Positions 44,701 to 53,284 of a DNA stretch of 64,000 nt are shown here, one piece after another. The notes beneath the pieces are model-generated. The model did no database searches and was not told the DNA's origin. It saw only the letters and a list, made by a program, of their open reading frames with translations. The stretch spans positions 26,711,278 through 26,775,277 of the forward strand of contig NC_049983.1 of the NCBI RefSeq assembly GCF_000003815.2, given 5' to 3'. Position numbers and translations under genes: made by a program. Every line of letters begins with the position of its first letter. The stretch's first letter is position 1. This DNA is from Branchiostoma floridae. Lineage: Eukaryota; Chordata; Leptocardii; Amphioxiformes; Branchiostomatidae.

Positions 44701-47700
44701 GGCAAATTGGCCAGAGGAGTCAGTCCACGCTTAGGTTCAGGCCGACTATATCATCTGGTAGCAAAACTCCCCTGGCAAATTATTCCCCTTATAATAGCCA
44801 GCCTAGTCAGTCTGGTAGAGACTAACCCTCTGACAGCTTCGGAAGTCTGACATGGTTTGGCACCTCGCTATAGCCGCTAATATCGCCGGTCGGTGTTTTA
44901 CATAGAAGACGGGAACTATCAGCACACGGTGGCAATAAAACCTATCCCGTAATCAGCAGAAACAACCCAACCCTCTGACAGTTTCGGAAGCCGGTGTGAT
45001 CTCTCCTGACGAATTATTCTCCCTATACAATAATGGCCAGCATAGCCAGTCTGGTAGGGACTATTGGCCAAAACATCCCAGCCCTTTCACAGCTTCGGAA
45101 GCTGGTATGATCTCTACTGACAAATTGTTCTTCCTATAACAGACAGCGTAGTCAGTCTGGTAGAGACTATCGGCCGGCCAACTCCTCTGGTAGCAAAACT
45201 CCCCTGGCAATTTATTCTTCCTATAATAACCATCATAGTCAGTCTGGTAGTGACTAGCTCTTTGACAGCTTCGGAAGCCTGACAGCGCTATCGCCACTAT
45301 CGCCAGTAGGTGTTGTACATAGAGAAGTCAAGCTATCAGCACACGTTGGCAATAATACCTATCCAGTATTCAGCAGAAACATCCCAGCCCTTTGATAGCC
45401 TCCACCAGACCTTCCTACGGGGGTGCGGGGATCGCAGAATTCGGAGGGAAAAAATCGGAAATTGGCAATGGGAGTAAATCCACGCTTCGGTTGATGTTCC
45501 CCATCTGGCAAAACTCCCCTGGCAAATTACCCCCCCCCCCCCTACGAGGAGACCGTAGGCAGTCTGGTAGAGACTAGCTCTACCTAGAAGACGGGAGCTA
45601 TCGGCACAAGGTGGCAATAAAACCTATTCCGAAACATCCCAGCCCTTTGATAGCCTCCACCAGGCCTTCCTACGGGGGTGCGGGGATCGCAGAACTCGGT
45701 TCAACTCCTATGGCAAATTAATCTCCCTATGAGGAGACCGTAGTCTGTCTGGTAGAGACTAACTCTACATAGAAGACGGGAGCTATCAGCACACGGCGGC
45801 AATAAAACCTATTCCGTCATCAGCAGTAGCACCTCGTGACAAATTATTCTCCCGATAAAATAATAGCTAGCAAAGTCAGTCTCTCCTATTTCATGTCTGC
45901 CTTGTCCCCCAACGCCCAGGAGGTCAATGGACTACGTAGGTAATCAGTCTGGTAGAGACTAGCCCCCTGACAGCCGGTGTGAACTCTATTGGCAAACCAT
46001 TCTTCCTACAGTAGCCAGCGTAGTCAGCCTGGTAGGGGCTAGCCCTCTGACAGCTTCGGAAGCCGGTGTGAGTTGGGAAGCCGTGGCCTGATGAGGATGA
46101 ACGTGGTTATAGAAGGTTTTACGAGACAGCCGGGCTGCAGCCGATCCTGATTTATGTCGGAGATGAACCCATTCTGTGAACAACGGGACGGGCAGGAGAC
46201 AAACGGGGCTCGCACGCGGGGGGTGTGACGTAGGGCACACATATAACGTCTAACAAGACATGTCCAACCGTCCGCTGCTTCTGTAAAGAATGGAATCTTT
46301 TAAACGGAAGAGTTTTTTTTCAAGTGGCTGAACATTACATGGCAGCTGCATGTGGCAACAACGAACGCTTCTAACAAACATGTTGGCAGCTATATTTACC
46401 CCGACCCTGGTCAGCGTTTTGCCTGTAGGGTCGCGGGTGGAACATTGTTGTTAGTGGCTGCGGGCCAACCGGAGAGACACAGCCACGGGGCAATCTCGCA
46501 GTCAGTCTGCTGCAAAACACGCTAACTCGCTGGATAAATGTTGTTCTTCTGATATTTTTACAGGCAGCAGGGGATGTGAAGAAAGCCAATCGGTATCTTT
46601 AGAGACTTTGACGGTAGATCCTAAAACTAACTCACAGCTTAGGGGAGTTACGGAACCAGACAGAAGGGAAACAACGCAACACAGACGTGCACTATTGCAA
46701 GGATGTGCGGCGTTTCTGTGATCCTTTTAACGGTGATTTCAGCATTATTATATAAAGACTTCTAGTTACTGTCGATAACTACTACATAAAGGTCTGCACT
46801 AAAATCGACATGACGAACAGCCCGCCATACCAAGTCGTACAGGGAGCACAAAAGTAGACAAACTTGCCCCTGCCTAATACCTGTGTTTCTGTAGTAGAAA
46901 GTACGACGACCATAGCTCGTTCTATTTTGTATCATAAACCCCATGTCTTCGTGTATTATCTTTTTTTGGTCCATGGGTCATACTAACAAATAACCACACT
47001 AAAAACTGACACGGAAGTTAGGCACATACCACGACGTGCTCTAGGCACAGAAATGGATCGACGTTTTCGTTCCTATTTAGACGATAGTTAGACAGTTGTA
47101 GGACGACAGTAGGATGATAATAGGTCTTGCAGCTTACAAATGTACCCGGAAAGCTACGATGAGAATCTAGAAGTACACGTACATAGCACTTAAGTTAATA
47201 AAACAAAATACTATGCTCTTCTGGTACGCTGGTAAGGACAAAAATGAAACAGGGCGTGCGTTCTTCTCTTTTACTCTTCCAAAAAACTATGGCAGTGGAT
47301 CGACAAAATCAGGACGATAAAAGATCGTCCTGTTCTCGTACCATCTCGGAGGGTACATACATCTCTGCGTACATACCTTTTCCCAGACCCACTCTAAAAA
47401 TTGACACGAACGCTATGCCCTGCCGTGGGGACAAAAATGGAATGACACTAGCCCCCCTCCCCCTCGTGCCCCAACATACTACGATAATAGCACGGTAGTA
47501 GAGCGATAACAGGACGAGTTTAGCAACCGTACGTACCCGAAAAGCGACCCTCAGCATCTCTGCGTGGTCTGTCTCCAGCAGCTTGTGCGCCATGACGGAC
47601 ATGAACTCGTTGAAGTCGATGGTGCCCGACTGGTCGAGGTCCACCTCGTTGACCATGTCCTGTACCTCCTGCTCGGTGGGGTTCTGCCCCATGGCCCGCA

Positions 47701-47839
47701 TGATGTAGCCCAGGTCCCCGGTGTCGATCATGCCCGTGCCCTTGTCGAACTCGCTGAACGCCTGCTTCAGTTCCGCGATCTCCTCCTGCGAGAGTTCCTT
47801 CTCCCAGGCCGCGGGACCTGTCGCCTTGCCGCTCGCCAT
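26604..47839 (-). CDS. Calmodulin-like EF-hand protein, two exons with an intron of about 20.7 kb
   Basis: Exons 47537-47839 and 26604-26798 join in phase 0 to 165 codons plus TGA. The protein has an N-terminal extension of about 12 residues before [13 protein letters not shown] and then four EF-hands. EF1 (from Asp32) has an 11-residue loop, one short, and lacks acidic ligands, so it probably does not bind calcium. EF2 (67-78), EF3 (104-115) and EF4 (140-151) have canonical D-x-D-x-[DNS]-G...E loops. MGQNPTE and [13 protein letters not shown] at the exon junction are calmodulin signatures, which argues strongly that the two distant exons belong together. The tail KPKRDKDEF is longer and more charged than in calmodulin. 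It is probably a cytosolic calcium sensor; a troponin-C-like role is an alternative because EF1 is degenerate. ATG at 47839 is chosen because similarity begins just after it and its context is good (AAC before, G after). An extra small exon in the intron cannot be excluded. Confidence 0.83.
28683..28812. repeat. (CA)n microsatellite
   Basis: CACACA runs with CACGCG interruptions. On the opposite strand this gives spurious Cys/Val-rich open frames. Confidence 0.95.
29100..29260. repeat. (TG)n microsatellite
   Basis: TGTGTG with TATTTG interruptions. Confidence 0.95.
30155..30255 (+). mobile_element. Interspersed repeat family H fragment
   Basis: CACATTTCC, GGGGCCCGGTCGGG, GACTATT and TCTTGTGTGCTTTGGTGTCT occur in the same order as at 54280-54430. 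A shorter relative is at 60622-60690. Confidence 0.5.
30335..30810. repeat. Tandem array, about 3 units of 120-150 bp
   Basis: CATCAACGTTCATCTTCACA, GTAAGCATTA, GTTAAACCTAGA and GTGTAAATACCATCTAAATG recur in order at about 30337, 30480 and 30625. The last unit is partial. Confidence 0.8.
30811..31967 (-). other. Intron of the EF-hand gene: no gene recognised
   Basis: Short frames only. The part at 31760-31967 adjoins the truncated end of the Helitron-type coding region but shows no continuation of it. Confidence 0.4.
31968..33038 (-). pseudogene. Helitron-like N-terminal domain protein, C-terminally truncated
   Basis: The frame is open from the gap edge ([13 protein letters not shown]) through an ATG at 32942 to TGA at 31968. 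Diagnostic blocks are [11 protein letters not shown], a [20 protein letters not shown] region, [43 protein letters not shown] and [16 protein letters not shown]. This order is that of the Helitron_like_N domain, which precedes the Rep nuclease in these rolling-circle transposases. Active relatives continue with RGSPH and a His-rich segment. Here Gln replaces the expected His and a stop follows at once, so strand-nicking activity is lost. No frameshift is visible before that point. Confidence 0.85.
33043..33142. other. Assembly gap (100 N)
   Basis: The run of exactly 100 N is probably a placeholder of unknown true length. It lies within the Lys/Arg-rich coding repeat of the Helitron protein, where tandem repeats would hinder assembly. 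Confidence 1.
33143..34476 (-). pseudogene. Helitron-associated protein: cysteine-protease-like domain plus basic repeats
   Basis: ATG at 34476, 444 codons open up to the gap. The first 200 residues carry [15 protein letters not shown] (candidate nucleophile Cys), [17 protein letters not shown] and later [11 protein letters not shown] with GTSTLSMH (candidate Asp/His). These are features of USP-like (C76-type) cysteine proteases found fused to large transposon proteins. This is a family-level guess without alignment. After a Ser/Asn-rich linker, about four repeats of the form [22 protein letters not shown] follow; similar arginine/lysine repeats precede the Helitron domain in animal Helitrons. 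Called pseudogene because the downstream part is truncated, although this segment itself is intact. Confidence 0.65.
34500..34830. repeat. 42-bp minisatellite, about 7.5 units
   Basis: GTGTGTGCAAAATGCACAGT followed by GCTCA(A/G)TGGCACGAT(T/A)GGTCTG repeats from about 34510. Because 42 is divisible by three it reads open in several frames on both strands. It begins only about 25 bases upstream of the Helitron ORF start, and in Helitrons such arrays can sit near an element end. Confidence 0.95.
35195..35710. repeat. Diverged tandem array, 3 units of about 200 bp
   Basis: TGTATTAGAATCCGATCCAT, TGTGTCCGAATTCATGATCA and AATACATCCGAATTCCAGAA start comparable blocks near 35215, 35397 and 35637. Each is followed by a TT(C/A)AA(A/C)TTGTAC-type and an ACGAT(C/A)(G/A)AAAAT motif. 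Confidence 0.55.
35729..35943. mobile_element. Short inverted-repeat element with GGAATAACCC decamer arms
   Basis: The left end GGGTATTTACCGGAATAACC and the right end (inverse, ending CCGCTAAATACCC) are inverted. Both arms consist of 3-4 head-to-tail GGAATAACCC decamers. CCGTCAACGC occurs just outside both ends (35713 and 35947), although not directly abutting. The interior is 115 non-coding bases. Confidence 0.75.
36119..36240. repeat. Tandem duplication, about 59 bp
   Basis: CGTTTATTTGAAGGGCT(A/G)AG through AACGCACGGTACATT occurs twice in direct succession (36120 and 36178). It is followed at about 36285-36312 by a GC-rich hairpin (GCCGGGCGCC...GGCGCCCCGGC). Confidence 0.85.
36771..37147. 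mobile_element. Family D inverted-repeat element, second copy
   Basis: The left end AGCCATGTTGATTTGATTAT and the right end ATCCATATAATCAAATCAAC then AAGGCCT are inverted. The left interior (CAGAAACTGATGAGAGTGTG) matches the fragment at 6318, and the right interior (GCCGAAAATTG) matches 14152 inverted. Confidence 0.75.
37148..38279 (-). other. Intron of the EF-hand gene: no gene recognised
   Basis: Only short open frames without resemblance. A poly-C run is at 37646-37659. Confidence 0.4.
38280..39805. repeat. 258-bp satellite, 6 units
   Basis: Units begin with GACTTGAGTGTG at 38281, 38542, 38801, 39060, 39313 and 39571. Each continues with CCTTGTAGATATATGTTGCA, an A-rich tract, ACATCTGCACAGGGATAGC, GGCGACTGTCTG and CGTGCCAGCCCTGACTGAAC. 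Units 2 and 3 are almost identical, so duplication is recent. Unit length is close to 86 codons, which creates long minus-strand frames that are not genes. Confidence 0.95.
39806..41660 (-). other. Intron of the EF-hand gene: no gene recognised
   Basis: GC content is moderate and open frames are short. No terminal repeats or RNA gene were recognised. Confidence 0.35.
41665..41950. repeat. Tandem duplication, about 147 bp
   Basis: GCCGCTTCTGT(A/G)CACATGTTG, a GAAGGCATTTTA block, and GACGTGATGTGATCTACAAG plus CAGAT(G/A)TGGGGAGGT occur twice in succession. Confidence 0.85.
42235..42485 (-). mobile_element. tRNA-derived SINE-like element, second family
   Basis: The minus strand begins with AAGCTCAGTCGGTTGGGGGT and has ACCGGTTCGAATCCGGT, a perfect B box in a 5-bp T stem (42401-42417). 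Then comes a unique body (GTAGGTATGTAAAATGGGGG, CTCCAGCACTTTATAACAGC) ending with TCTTTATTGACACGAC. The acceptor stem pairs only partly and the D arm is irregular, so a functional tRNA is unlikely. Confidence 0.5.
42575..43500. repeat. 172-184-bp tandem array, each unit with a TGACGTCA palindrome
   Basis: Units contain GCACTTCATTTC(T/C)GAGTGCC, GATGACGTCATAT, a GCAGCTGACGACACTTCCCT block and CACATTCATAATTCTCATA. TGACGTCA occurs at 42620, 42792 and 42976. The fourth unit breaks at 43156, where a SINE is inserted, and resumes near 43447. Confidence 0.9.
43162..43418 (+). mobile_element. tRNA-derived SINE, family 1
   Basis: The 5' head (43163-43240) is tRNA-like. GTCGGGCG pairs with CGCCCCCGAC, an A-box-like GTAAATGGTAGAGCG follows, and the B box is GAGTTCGATACC. 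The body has GCCCTTGGGAAATGTACTTT, CACCCAGGTGTAAAAATGGG, GACTTCGGTCGGAGAGGTAA and CCGTGTATGTGGCACTG, ending GTGCCACATTGTCCTCG. The copy at 59946-60180 shares both ends and the whole order. It is probably transcribed by Pol III and mobilised by a LINE. Confidence 0.85.
43500..44590. other. No gene recognised
   Basis: A frame of 104 codons at 43541-43855 has no recognised domain and no paired splice sites. Confidence 0.35.
44595..46075. repeat. Complex array of family G motifs
   Basis: CAGTCTGGTAGAGACTA occurs about eight times (from 44808 to 46025). A longer block AGACGGGAGCTATCAGCACA followed by CGGTGGCAATAAAACC occurs five times (44617, 44907, 45322, 45587, 45771). AACTCCCCTGGCAAATTA and CTACGGGGGTGCGGGGATCG also recur. 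Copies vary in completeness and order, as if one element had been duplicated in pieces. An inverted single copy is at 60835-61085. Confidence 0.7.
46076..47003 (-). other. Intron of the EF-hand gene: no gene recognised
   Basis: Short frames only. A T8 run is near 46313. Confidence 0.35.
47004..47536 (-). repeat. First intron start with a possible diverged copy of the donor junction
   Basis: CTAAAAACTGACACG (47000) and CTAAAAATTGACACG (47391) begin two comparable stretches. These end in TGTACCCGGAAAGC (47141) and CGTACCCGAAAAGC (47533), the latter being the real exon edge plus donor on the minus strand. The middle parts are poorly conserved. Confidence 0.4.
47537..47839 (-). CDS. Calmodulin-like first coding exon: EF-hands 1 and 2
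   Basis: 101 codons from ATG to CGG|GTACGT, a strong donor. Residues 13-30 form the entering helix. The EF1 loop is D32[10 protein letters not shown], missing one position and the chelating Asp residues. The EF2 loop is D67[11 protein letters not shown], complete. The exon is GC-rich compared with its AT-rich surroundings. TTTCCTGCAG|GG eleven bases before the ATG looks like an acceptor, suggesting a separate 5' UTR exon upstream. Confidence 0.93.
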
Positions 47840-48200
47840 GTTGGCCTGCCCTGCAGGAAACCTGACACGCGGCTGTGTCCCTGGTGAAGCCCGCGGGGTA
47901 AGCTGAGCCGCGCGCGGGGAAGCCGAGACCGCCGGGGGTAACCCGATATCTGGCCCGGCGCTGGTGCGTGAAGTCTGCGGGCGGAGTGCTCGGTAGGCCC
48001 GAGAACGGGTTTGAGGCAGTCCGATACACGCTCTCTCGGGATGAACGTTACGTCGAACCGCAAGGGTGACCACGTACAGACGCTGCGACTTCCTTCAAGA
48101 ACTACAGAACGTCTTCAAGACGACGACGTGTTCTTACACACCCGTATTACGTAAGAGTGTATAGAAACGTGTTTCCAGCCAGTTCCCCACGCGAACAGTA
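47840..48200 (-). promoter_or_regulatory. GC-rich 5' flank/5' UTR of the EF-hand gene
   Basis: The frame upstream of the ATG stays open for 78 codons but has no ATG and no EF-hand similarity. It has GC-rich, 5'-UTR-like or promoter-like composition. No TATA box was recognised. Confidence 0.35.
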
Positions 48201-48332
48201 CCGACTGAAACAGATGTTCCCCACGCCGTGCTACACTACAGACTGAAATAGAGATGAGTGGAGCAATGTTCTCCTCACAGCCACAGTCACAGCGCGTGCC
48301 CTCTACACACACGATTAATCCGCGGCTGTTTA

Positions 48333-48635
48333 CCCACAGTGGGGACGAACCACACGCTTACCCACACCGGGGACGAACCACACGCTTACCCACACTAGGG
48401 ATGAACCGCACGCTTACTCACAGTGGGGACGAACCACGTGCTTACCCACACTGGGGATGAACCACACCGTTATCCACATTGGGGCTGAACTACACGCTTG
48501 CCCACACTGGGGATGAGCCACACGCTTACCCGAAGTGGGGACTAACCACACCGTTACTCACACTGGAGATGAACCACACGGTAACCTACACTGGGGATGT
48601 ACCACACGCTTACCCACACTGGAGATGAACCCTTC
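48333..48635. repeat. 28-bp minisatellite, about 11 units
   Basis: GGGGACGAACCACACGCTTA followed by CCCACA(C/G)(T/C) repeats with substitutions (GATGAACC, CCGTTA variants). Confidence 0.95.
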
Positions 48636-48767
48636 GCGCGCAGATTAAACCCCGTGCACGGTGGGCGTGCCGGGAGGCGGGCCGAACCACTCAGAGTTAA
48701 TCTCCGATGAGAAATCCAATCGAAGCGCCGCCCGCCAATCGTCCTTACGGTTTATCGGAGGACGAAA

Positions 48768-48816
48768 CGGAGTAAAGGTCTGAGGAAGCCATAGCCTCCT
48801 TCGCAGACCTTTACGG
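48768..48816. repeat. Palindrome, possible hairpin
   Basis: GTAAAGGTCTG and CAGACCTTTAC are perfect inverted arms around AGGAAGCCATAGCCTCCTTC, which itself has AGGA/TCCT pairing. Confidence 0.75.
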
Positions 48817-49740
48817 GCGTCGGCTTTTGTTTTTTTGTGGATTGGGGAGCGCTGATCCTAATTTGCAAAATCGCAAATCCTAAAAGACTGCAAACAAGGA
48901 TTGCGGTAACCAGGATATACGCGATACATGAACAACACCGAAAGAGACCGCGTGGTTTCACAGGGGTTCCAACGCAAATAGCTCTAAGTCCCCGGACCTA
49001 CATTGCGCAATGGATATGGATGACACCATCGAAGGGGAATGGTTAGGGTTGGAACGATGCATGACTACGGGGATTCTACTTTCTCGGAAGACCCAGAAAA
49101 TGCCGCACTGTGGTATAAATTTAGATGTGATTCTGATATCAAATTCCGCTAGTTTAGTTTATGGGGGTCTCCTTGAGCACAATTAAAAACATAAACAAAA
49201 CAGAAATTATTCATATCTTTCGAGCACAACGCATGAGAGAGCCGTTGCTTACAGTTATTGATTAATGTTATTTTATTAATAGAAAGTTAACGAGGCAGCC
49301 CGCTGCTGTTCTAGGCGATGGAGCGAATAAGATATGATGATGATGAATAGAAAGTTTATTGATTAACCGTATTATTGATAGCAATATATATATTATTGAT
49401 AGCAATACCTCGAATGCCTGCCTAATTGTTTATATATCTCTGTTTTTCAACAAGTCAGGAAGTTTTTACTGCTACTGCTTTATACTTGACATCTATGCTT
49501 CGAAATCCGAGTTGTGCTTATTATTTCTGGGTGGGGCCGAGAACTTATTGATCACCCCTCGTATTTTGATTGATGTCTCTGATGTTTATTTCTCGCGGGT
49601 GCTGAACTCGTGCCATTGATGATGCAGATATGAAGTCACGGACTCAGCAAAACGCCAGACCGCACCACGGCAGTGAACAAACGTAGCGATGGACGCGTGG
49701 GTGAAGTTTGACGGCGTTAGTGATCAGTGCTGACAGGCAC
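48817..49740. other. No gene recognised
   Basis: An AT-rich part at 49200-49450 includes GATGGAGCGAATAAGAT, resembling GATGGAGCGATAAGATGG at 38116, so both may be remnants of one repeat. Confidence 0.35.
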
Positions 49741-49744
49741 AACT

Positions 49745-51990
49745 GGCGGGAAAGGGTAGCTAGCTCTGGCGTGTGGAGACGTTTGTAAAACACTGATCGT
49801 TCGTGACGGCGCGAAATCTTTGTACAGACATCTGTAAAGGACTGTTCTTGGCAATCCGAGAAGGTACAGACCAAATTTTAGACCTGCAACGCTTGAAATC
49901 ATTGATGATCATTTTGGCAAGCGAATCACAAAAAATGGTACCTAGCTCTGGCGTGTGGAGATGTTTGTAAAACACTGATCGTCCTTGACAACCCGAAACT
50001 CGTTGCACTTGCGTCAAGATTGCGTCACTGCAGGGTTCGTTCAATGCGTCACTGTTAAGTTATTTTCTCAGATTTTTTTATAATCAACATATTGCGTAAA
50101 AGAATGGCTTAGAAGACGACAAAATACACAAAAAGTAAGGAAATTCGTTTTTTACCTCTGAAATTCGTTGAGTATCTTTCGAACCCCGTGGTGAAAGTGC
50201 ACCTTTACACAGACAAAAAGTAATGTTTCTACTGGGGGGTTGCAAGTCTAGAAATCATCAATCAGTTTTGACAATGAAGGCTCGAGGAAAAGAGTACCTA
50301 GCTCTGGTGTGTTGAGACATATGTAAAAGACTGATCATTTTTGACAGCCCGAAATCTTTGTACAGACCGAATGTAATGTTTCCACTGAGGAGTTTTAATC
50401 TACAAATAATCAATCAATTCTGACAAGTACGATTCGCGGAAAAGGGTACATAGCTCCAGTGTGTGAAGACATTTGTAAAACACTGATCATTCGTGACAAT
50501 CCCAGAAGGTGATACTTCTATGGAGGATTTGCAAATCATCAATCAGTTATGACAAGAGAAACTTGCGTAATAGGCGATTTAGCTCTAACATCTATCTGTA
50601 GGTTCTTAATAAGTCTAATAAAATCCGATACGATACAGACAAAATTACTGTAGAGATGCGATTCTTGCAATCATTCATGACTAGTTCTGACAAGCACAAC
50701 TTGCGGGAAAGGGTACCTGACTATAGTCTGTGGAGACATTTGTAAAACACTGATCATACGTGACAACCCAAGAAGGTACATACCAAATTTAAGAGCCACA
50801 GCCCTTGAAATCAATGATGATCATTTAATTTTGACAAGCGAATAATGAAAAAGGGTACCTATAGCTCTACTGTGTGAAGGCATTTGTTAAGGACTGGTCA
50901 TTCTTGTCAACCCGAAGTCTTTGTACAGACCGAATGTAATGTTTCCACTGAGGAGTTTTAATCTACAAATCATCAATCAATTCTGACAAGCAAGATTCGT
51001 GGAAAAGGGTACCTAGCTCCAGTGTTTGGAGACATCTGTAAGAAAACTGGTCATACGTGACAATCCGAATTTAATGTTGAAAGGAGGGAGTTGCAAGTCT
51101 AGTAATCATTGAGGATCATTTTGACAAGCGAATCAAGGGAAAGGGTACGGATTTCTAGTGTGTGCGGACATCTATAAAGAGCTGATTATTTCTGACAATT
51201 CGAAAAGGTACAGCCCAAAAGCATGTCATTGAGGTGTCGCAACTCCAGAAGGCATTCATCAGTCCTGACTCTAGTGTATGTAAACATTTGTACACTCTTA
51301 ATTGGTCTTGACAATCTGGTAGAATACAGAGCAAAGGCAATGCTGTTGCTGGAGAGCTGGAAGCCCTGAAATCATATCATTCGGGATCAGTTTTGACAAG
51401 AAAAAAAAATCGCGGAAAAGGGCAAGGTTCCAGTGTGCAGACATCCACGATAATGTGTAATTACTTCTGACAACACAAGAAGGTAAGACCAAAGGCAATA
51501 TTTCTACTGAGGAGTTGAACGCTTTATGATCAATTATGATTGCATTTGACAAGTGAATCACGGAAAAGGTATGTAATTCCAGTTTGTGCGGCCATCCGTG
51601 TTGTTTTTTTTGCTGACAGACCCTAAAAAGTATAAATGCAGTGTTTCTACTGTGGAACTGAAAGTCTTCTTCTGAAATTCATGACCAATTTTGACAAGCG
51701 TATCATGATAAAGAGTACGTACACATGTAGTTATAGTGTGTGAAGACTTTAATAAAGTGCTAATTACTTTTCAGTGCTGACAAAGCCGTAAAGTACAGAG
51801 CAACTGCAATGTTGTCACAGAGGGGCCACGACTCTTGAAATCAGTCATGATCAATTCTGACAGGCGAACGAATCACGGAAAAGGGTACGGTAACCTTAGA
51901 GTGTGAAAGCATGTGCAAAGCGCCGGTTATTCTTGACGTTTCGGGAAGATTCTTGGCACTTTATTGGGGCAGTGCTAGTCGCGAAGGCAC
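49745..51990. repeat. Strongly diverged satellite, about 12-14 units of 140-190 bp
   Basis: The recurring order is AAAAGGGTACCTAGCTC(T/C), (A/C)GTGTG(T/G)(A/G)GA, CATTTGTAAAACACTGATCA, GACAACCC, TACAGACC, TTGAAATCAT and GACAAGCGAATCACGG. Clear starts are near 49755, 49938, 50298, 50445, 50715, 50860, 51006, 51145, 51415 and 51885. A family C element sits between the second and third units. Confidence 0.8.
50000..50208 (-). mobile_element. Family C element nested in the satellite, one end deleted
   Basis: The reverse complement matches 52535-52783 throughout: GCACTTGCGTCAAGATTGCG, AGAAGACGACAAAATACA and CTCTGAAATTCGTTGAGTAT. The end carrying the second GTCACTGC terminal motif is shortened to CCCGTGGTGAAAGTGCACCT. 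Confidence 0.75.
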
Positions 51991-52530
51991 CCATGATCGG
52001 TTTCGACAAGCAAGCGTTTTAAAAGGGCACAAACCGCTAAAACATGAAGGGCATGTGCCTGTAAATTACTGTACATGGTTTGGACTAAAACCGTTTTATG
52101 CTGTGTGTCAAACTGAGCATTGATAAACCACCTGGATATTCTGGTATGTTTTGGGCAGCGTTCGATTGTGTGTGTGTCCTTCTGTCTGTCAACACAACAA
52201 CTCGAGAAGTGGATCGTCTTGATACATGTATGTAGTATGCCCCCCCCCCCCCCTCCAGGCTTGTTGTGGAAAAACTGACAGCTCTGATTCCCCTTATTTT
52301 GGAAAAGCTATAATCACGATTTTTGACTGTGTTTTGTCCACACACACCACCAAAATGATCCAACGAAGACGGCACAGAAATGCCTTCAAATTAATTGAAA
52401 GCAATCGGCCACCGCCGAGGAAATTATCTCCGTCAATTATTTATCACCTCATTAACAGCATCAGTGGCAACGCTCTATAGCATCACATCCGGCTGGCTGA
52501 TCAAGTGTGAGAACTTCATTATAGTATAAA
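51991..52530. other. No gene recognised
   Basis: A poly-C run is at 52240-52252. Open frames under 100 codons have no resemblance. Confidence 0.35.
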
Positions 52531-52534
52531 TTAA

Positions 52535-52783
52535 AGGCGCACTCTCACTGAACGTGCTTGAAGCTTGCGTCACTGCGGGCTTCGAAAGATACTTAACGAA
52601 TTTCAGAGATAAAAAAACGAATTTTCTTACCTTTTTTTGTATTTTGTCGTCTTCTAAGTCATACTTGTACGTATTAAGCAATATCTAGTTTATAAAACAA
52701 ATTGGAGAAAATAACAAAGCAGTGATGCGATAAACGAATCCCGCAGTGACGCAAGCTTAACGCAAGTGCAGTGAGATTACACC
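52535..52783 (+). mobile_element. Family C inverted-repeat element flanked by TTAA
   Basis: The left part CTCTCACTG...AAGCTTGCGTCACTGCGGG has its inverse CCCGCAGTGACGCAAGCTTA...CAGTGAGA at the right, about 40 bp in all. TTAA lies immediately outside both ends (52531-52534 and 52784-52787), the target preferred by piggyBac-type transposases. It is 249 bp with no coding capacity. Confidence 0.8.
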
Positions 52784-53284
52784 TTAACGCTGTGTTTACA
52801 TATTCTTCATTTCATTCAAGATGTGTGAAGTAATCAGCTGTTTGTAATAGAGATTGGCTAGTTGGTAGCTTTAGCCGCAATGGCGATGGTAATGGTAACT
52901 TCCAACAATGACTTTATACTTCTATACAATACCCTTGCTTCCAGTAAGACCAGAGGGTAGTTTTTCAACTCTCGCCCATACATTCATGTGTTGCTAATGT
53001 ATTTCATCATGCCAATAAACCCAAAATTTACCGTTTATGGCATTTCCAGTTAGCGATCTTGTAGAGTGGGATTTGCCCCGCTGGTCACCACGGACGTGGT
53101 CCGGCTTGTGGGCCATGGGCACAGCGTCAAGGCCACGGGCAATGGTACCGGCACGGTCCGTGACTCCGCAATATCAGCGGGATTTATACCCGTCACTTCT
53201 GCGGCCAACACCGTTAGTCATCGGGAATATAAAACGTACGGAAGTCGGTGGCTTTGGTTGCTACATTTTTATACTTTTGTTAAT
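52784..53284. other. No gene recognised
   Basis: Short frames only; those at 53037-53324 have no domain resemblance. Confidence 0.35.

Noticed and set aside
47520-48029. 169-codon minus frame offset from the EF-hand exon
   Set aside because: Shifted reading of GC-rich EF-hand coding DNA; the calmodulin match is in the other frame.
48333-48635. CRISPR-like array
   Set aside because: 28-bp units are head to tail without spacers and diverge by substitution; it is a minisatellite in a eukaryotic context.
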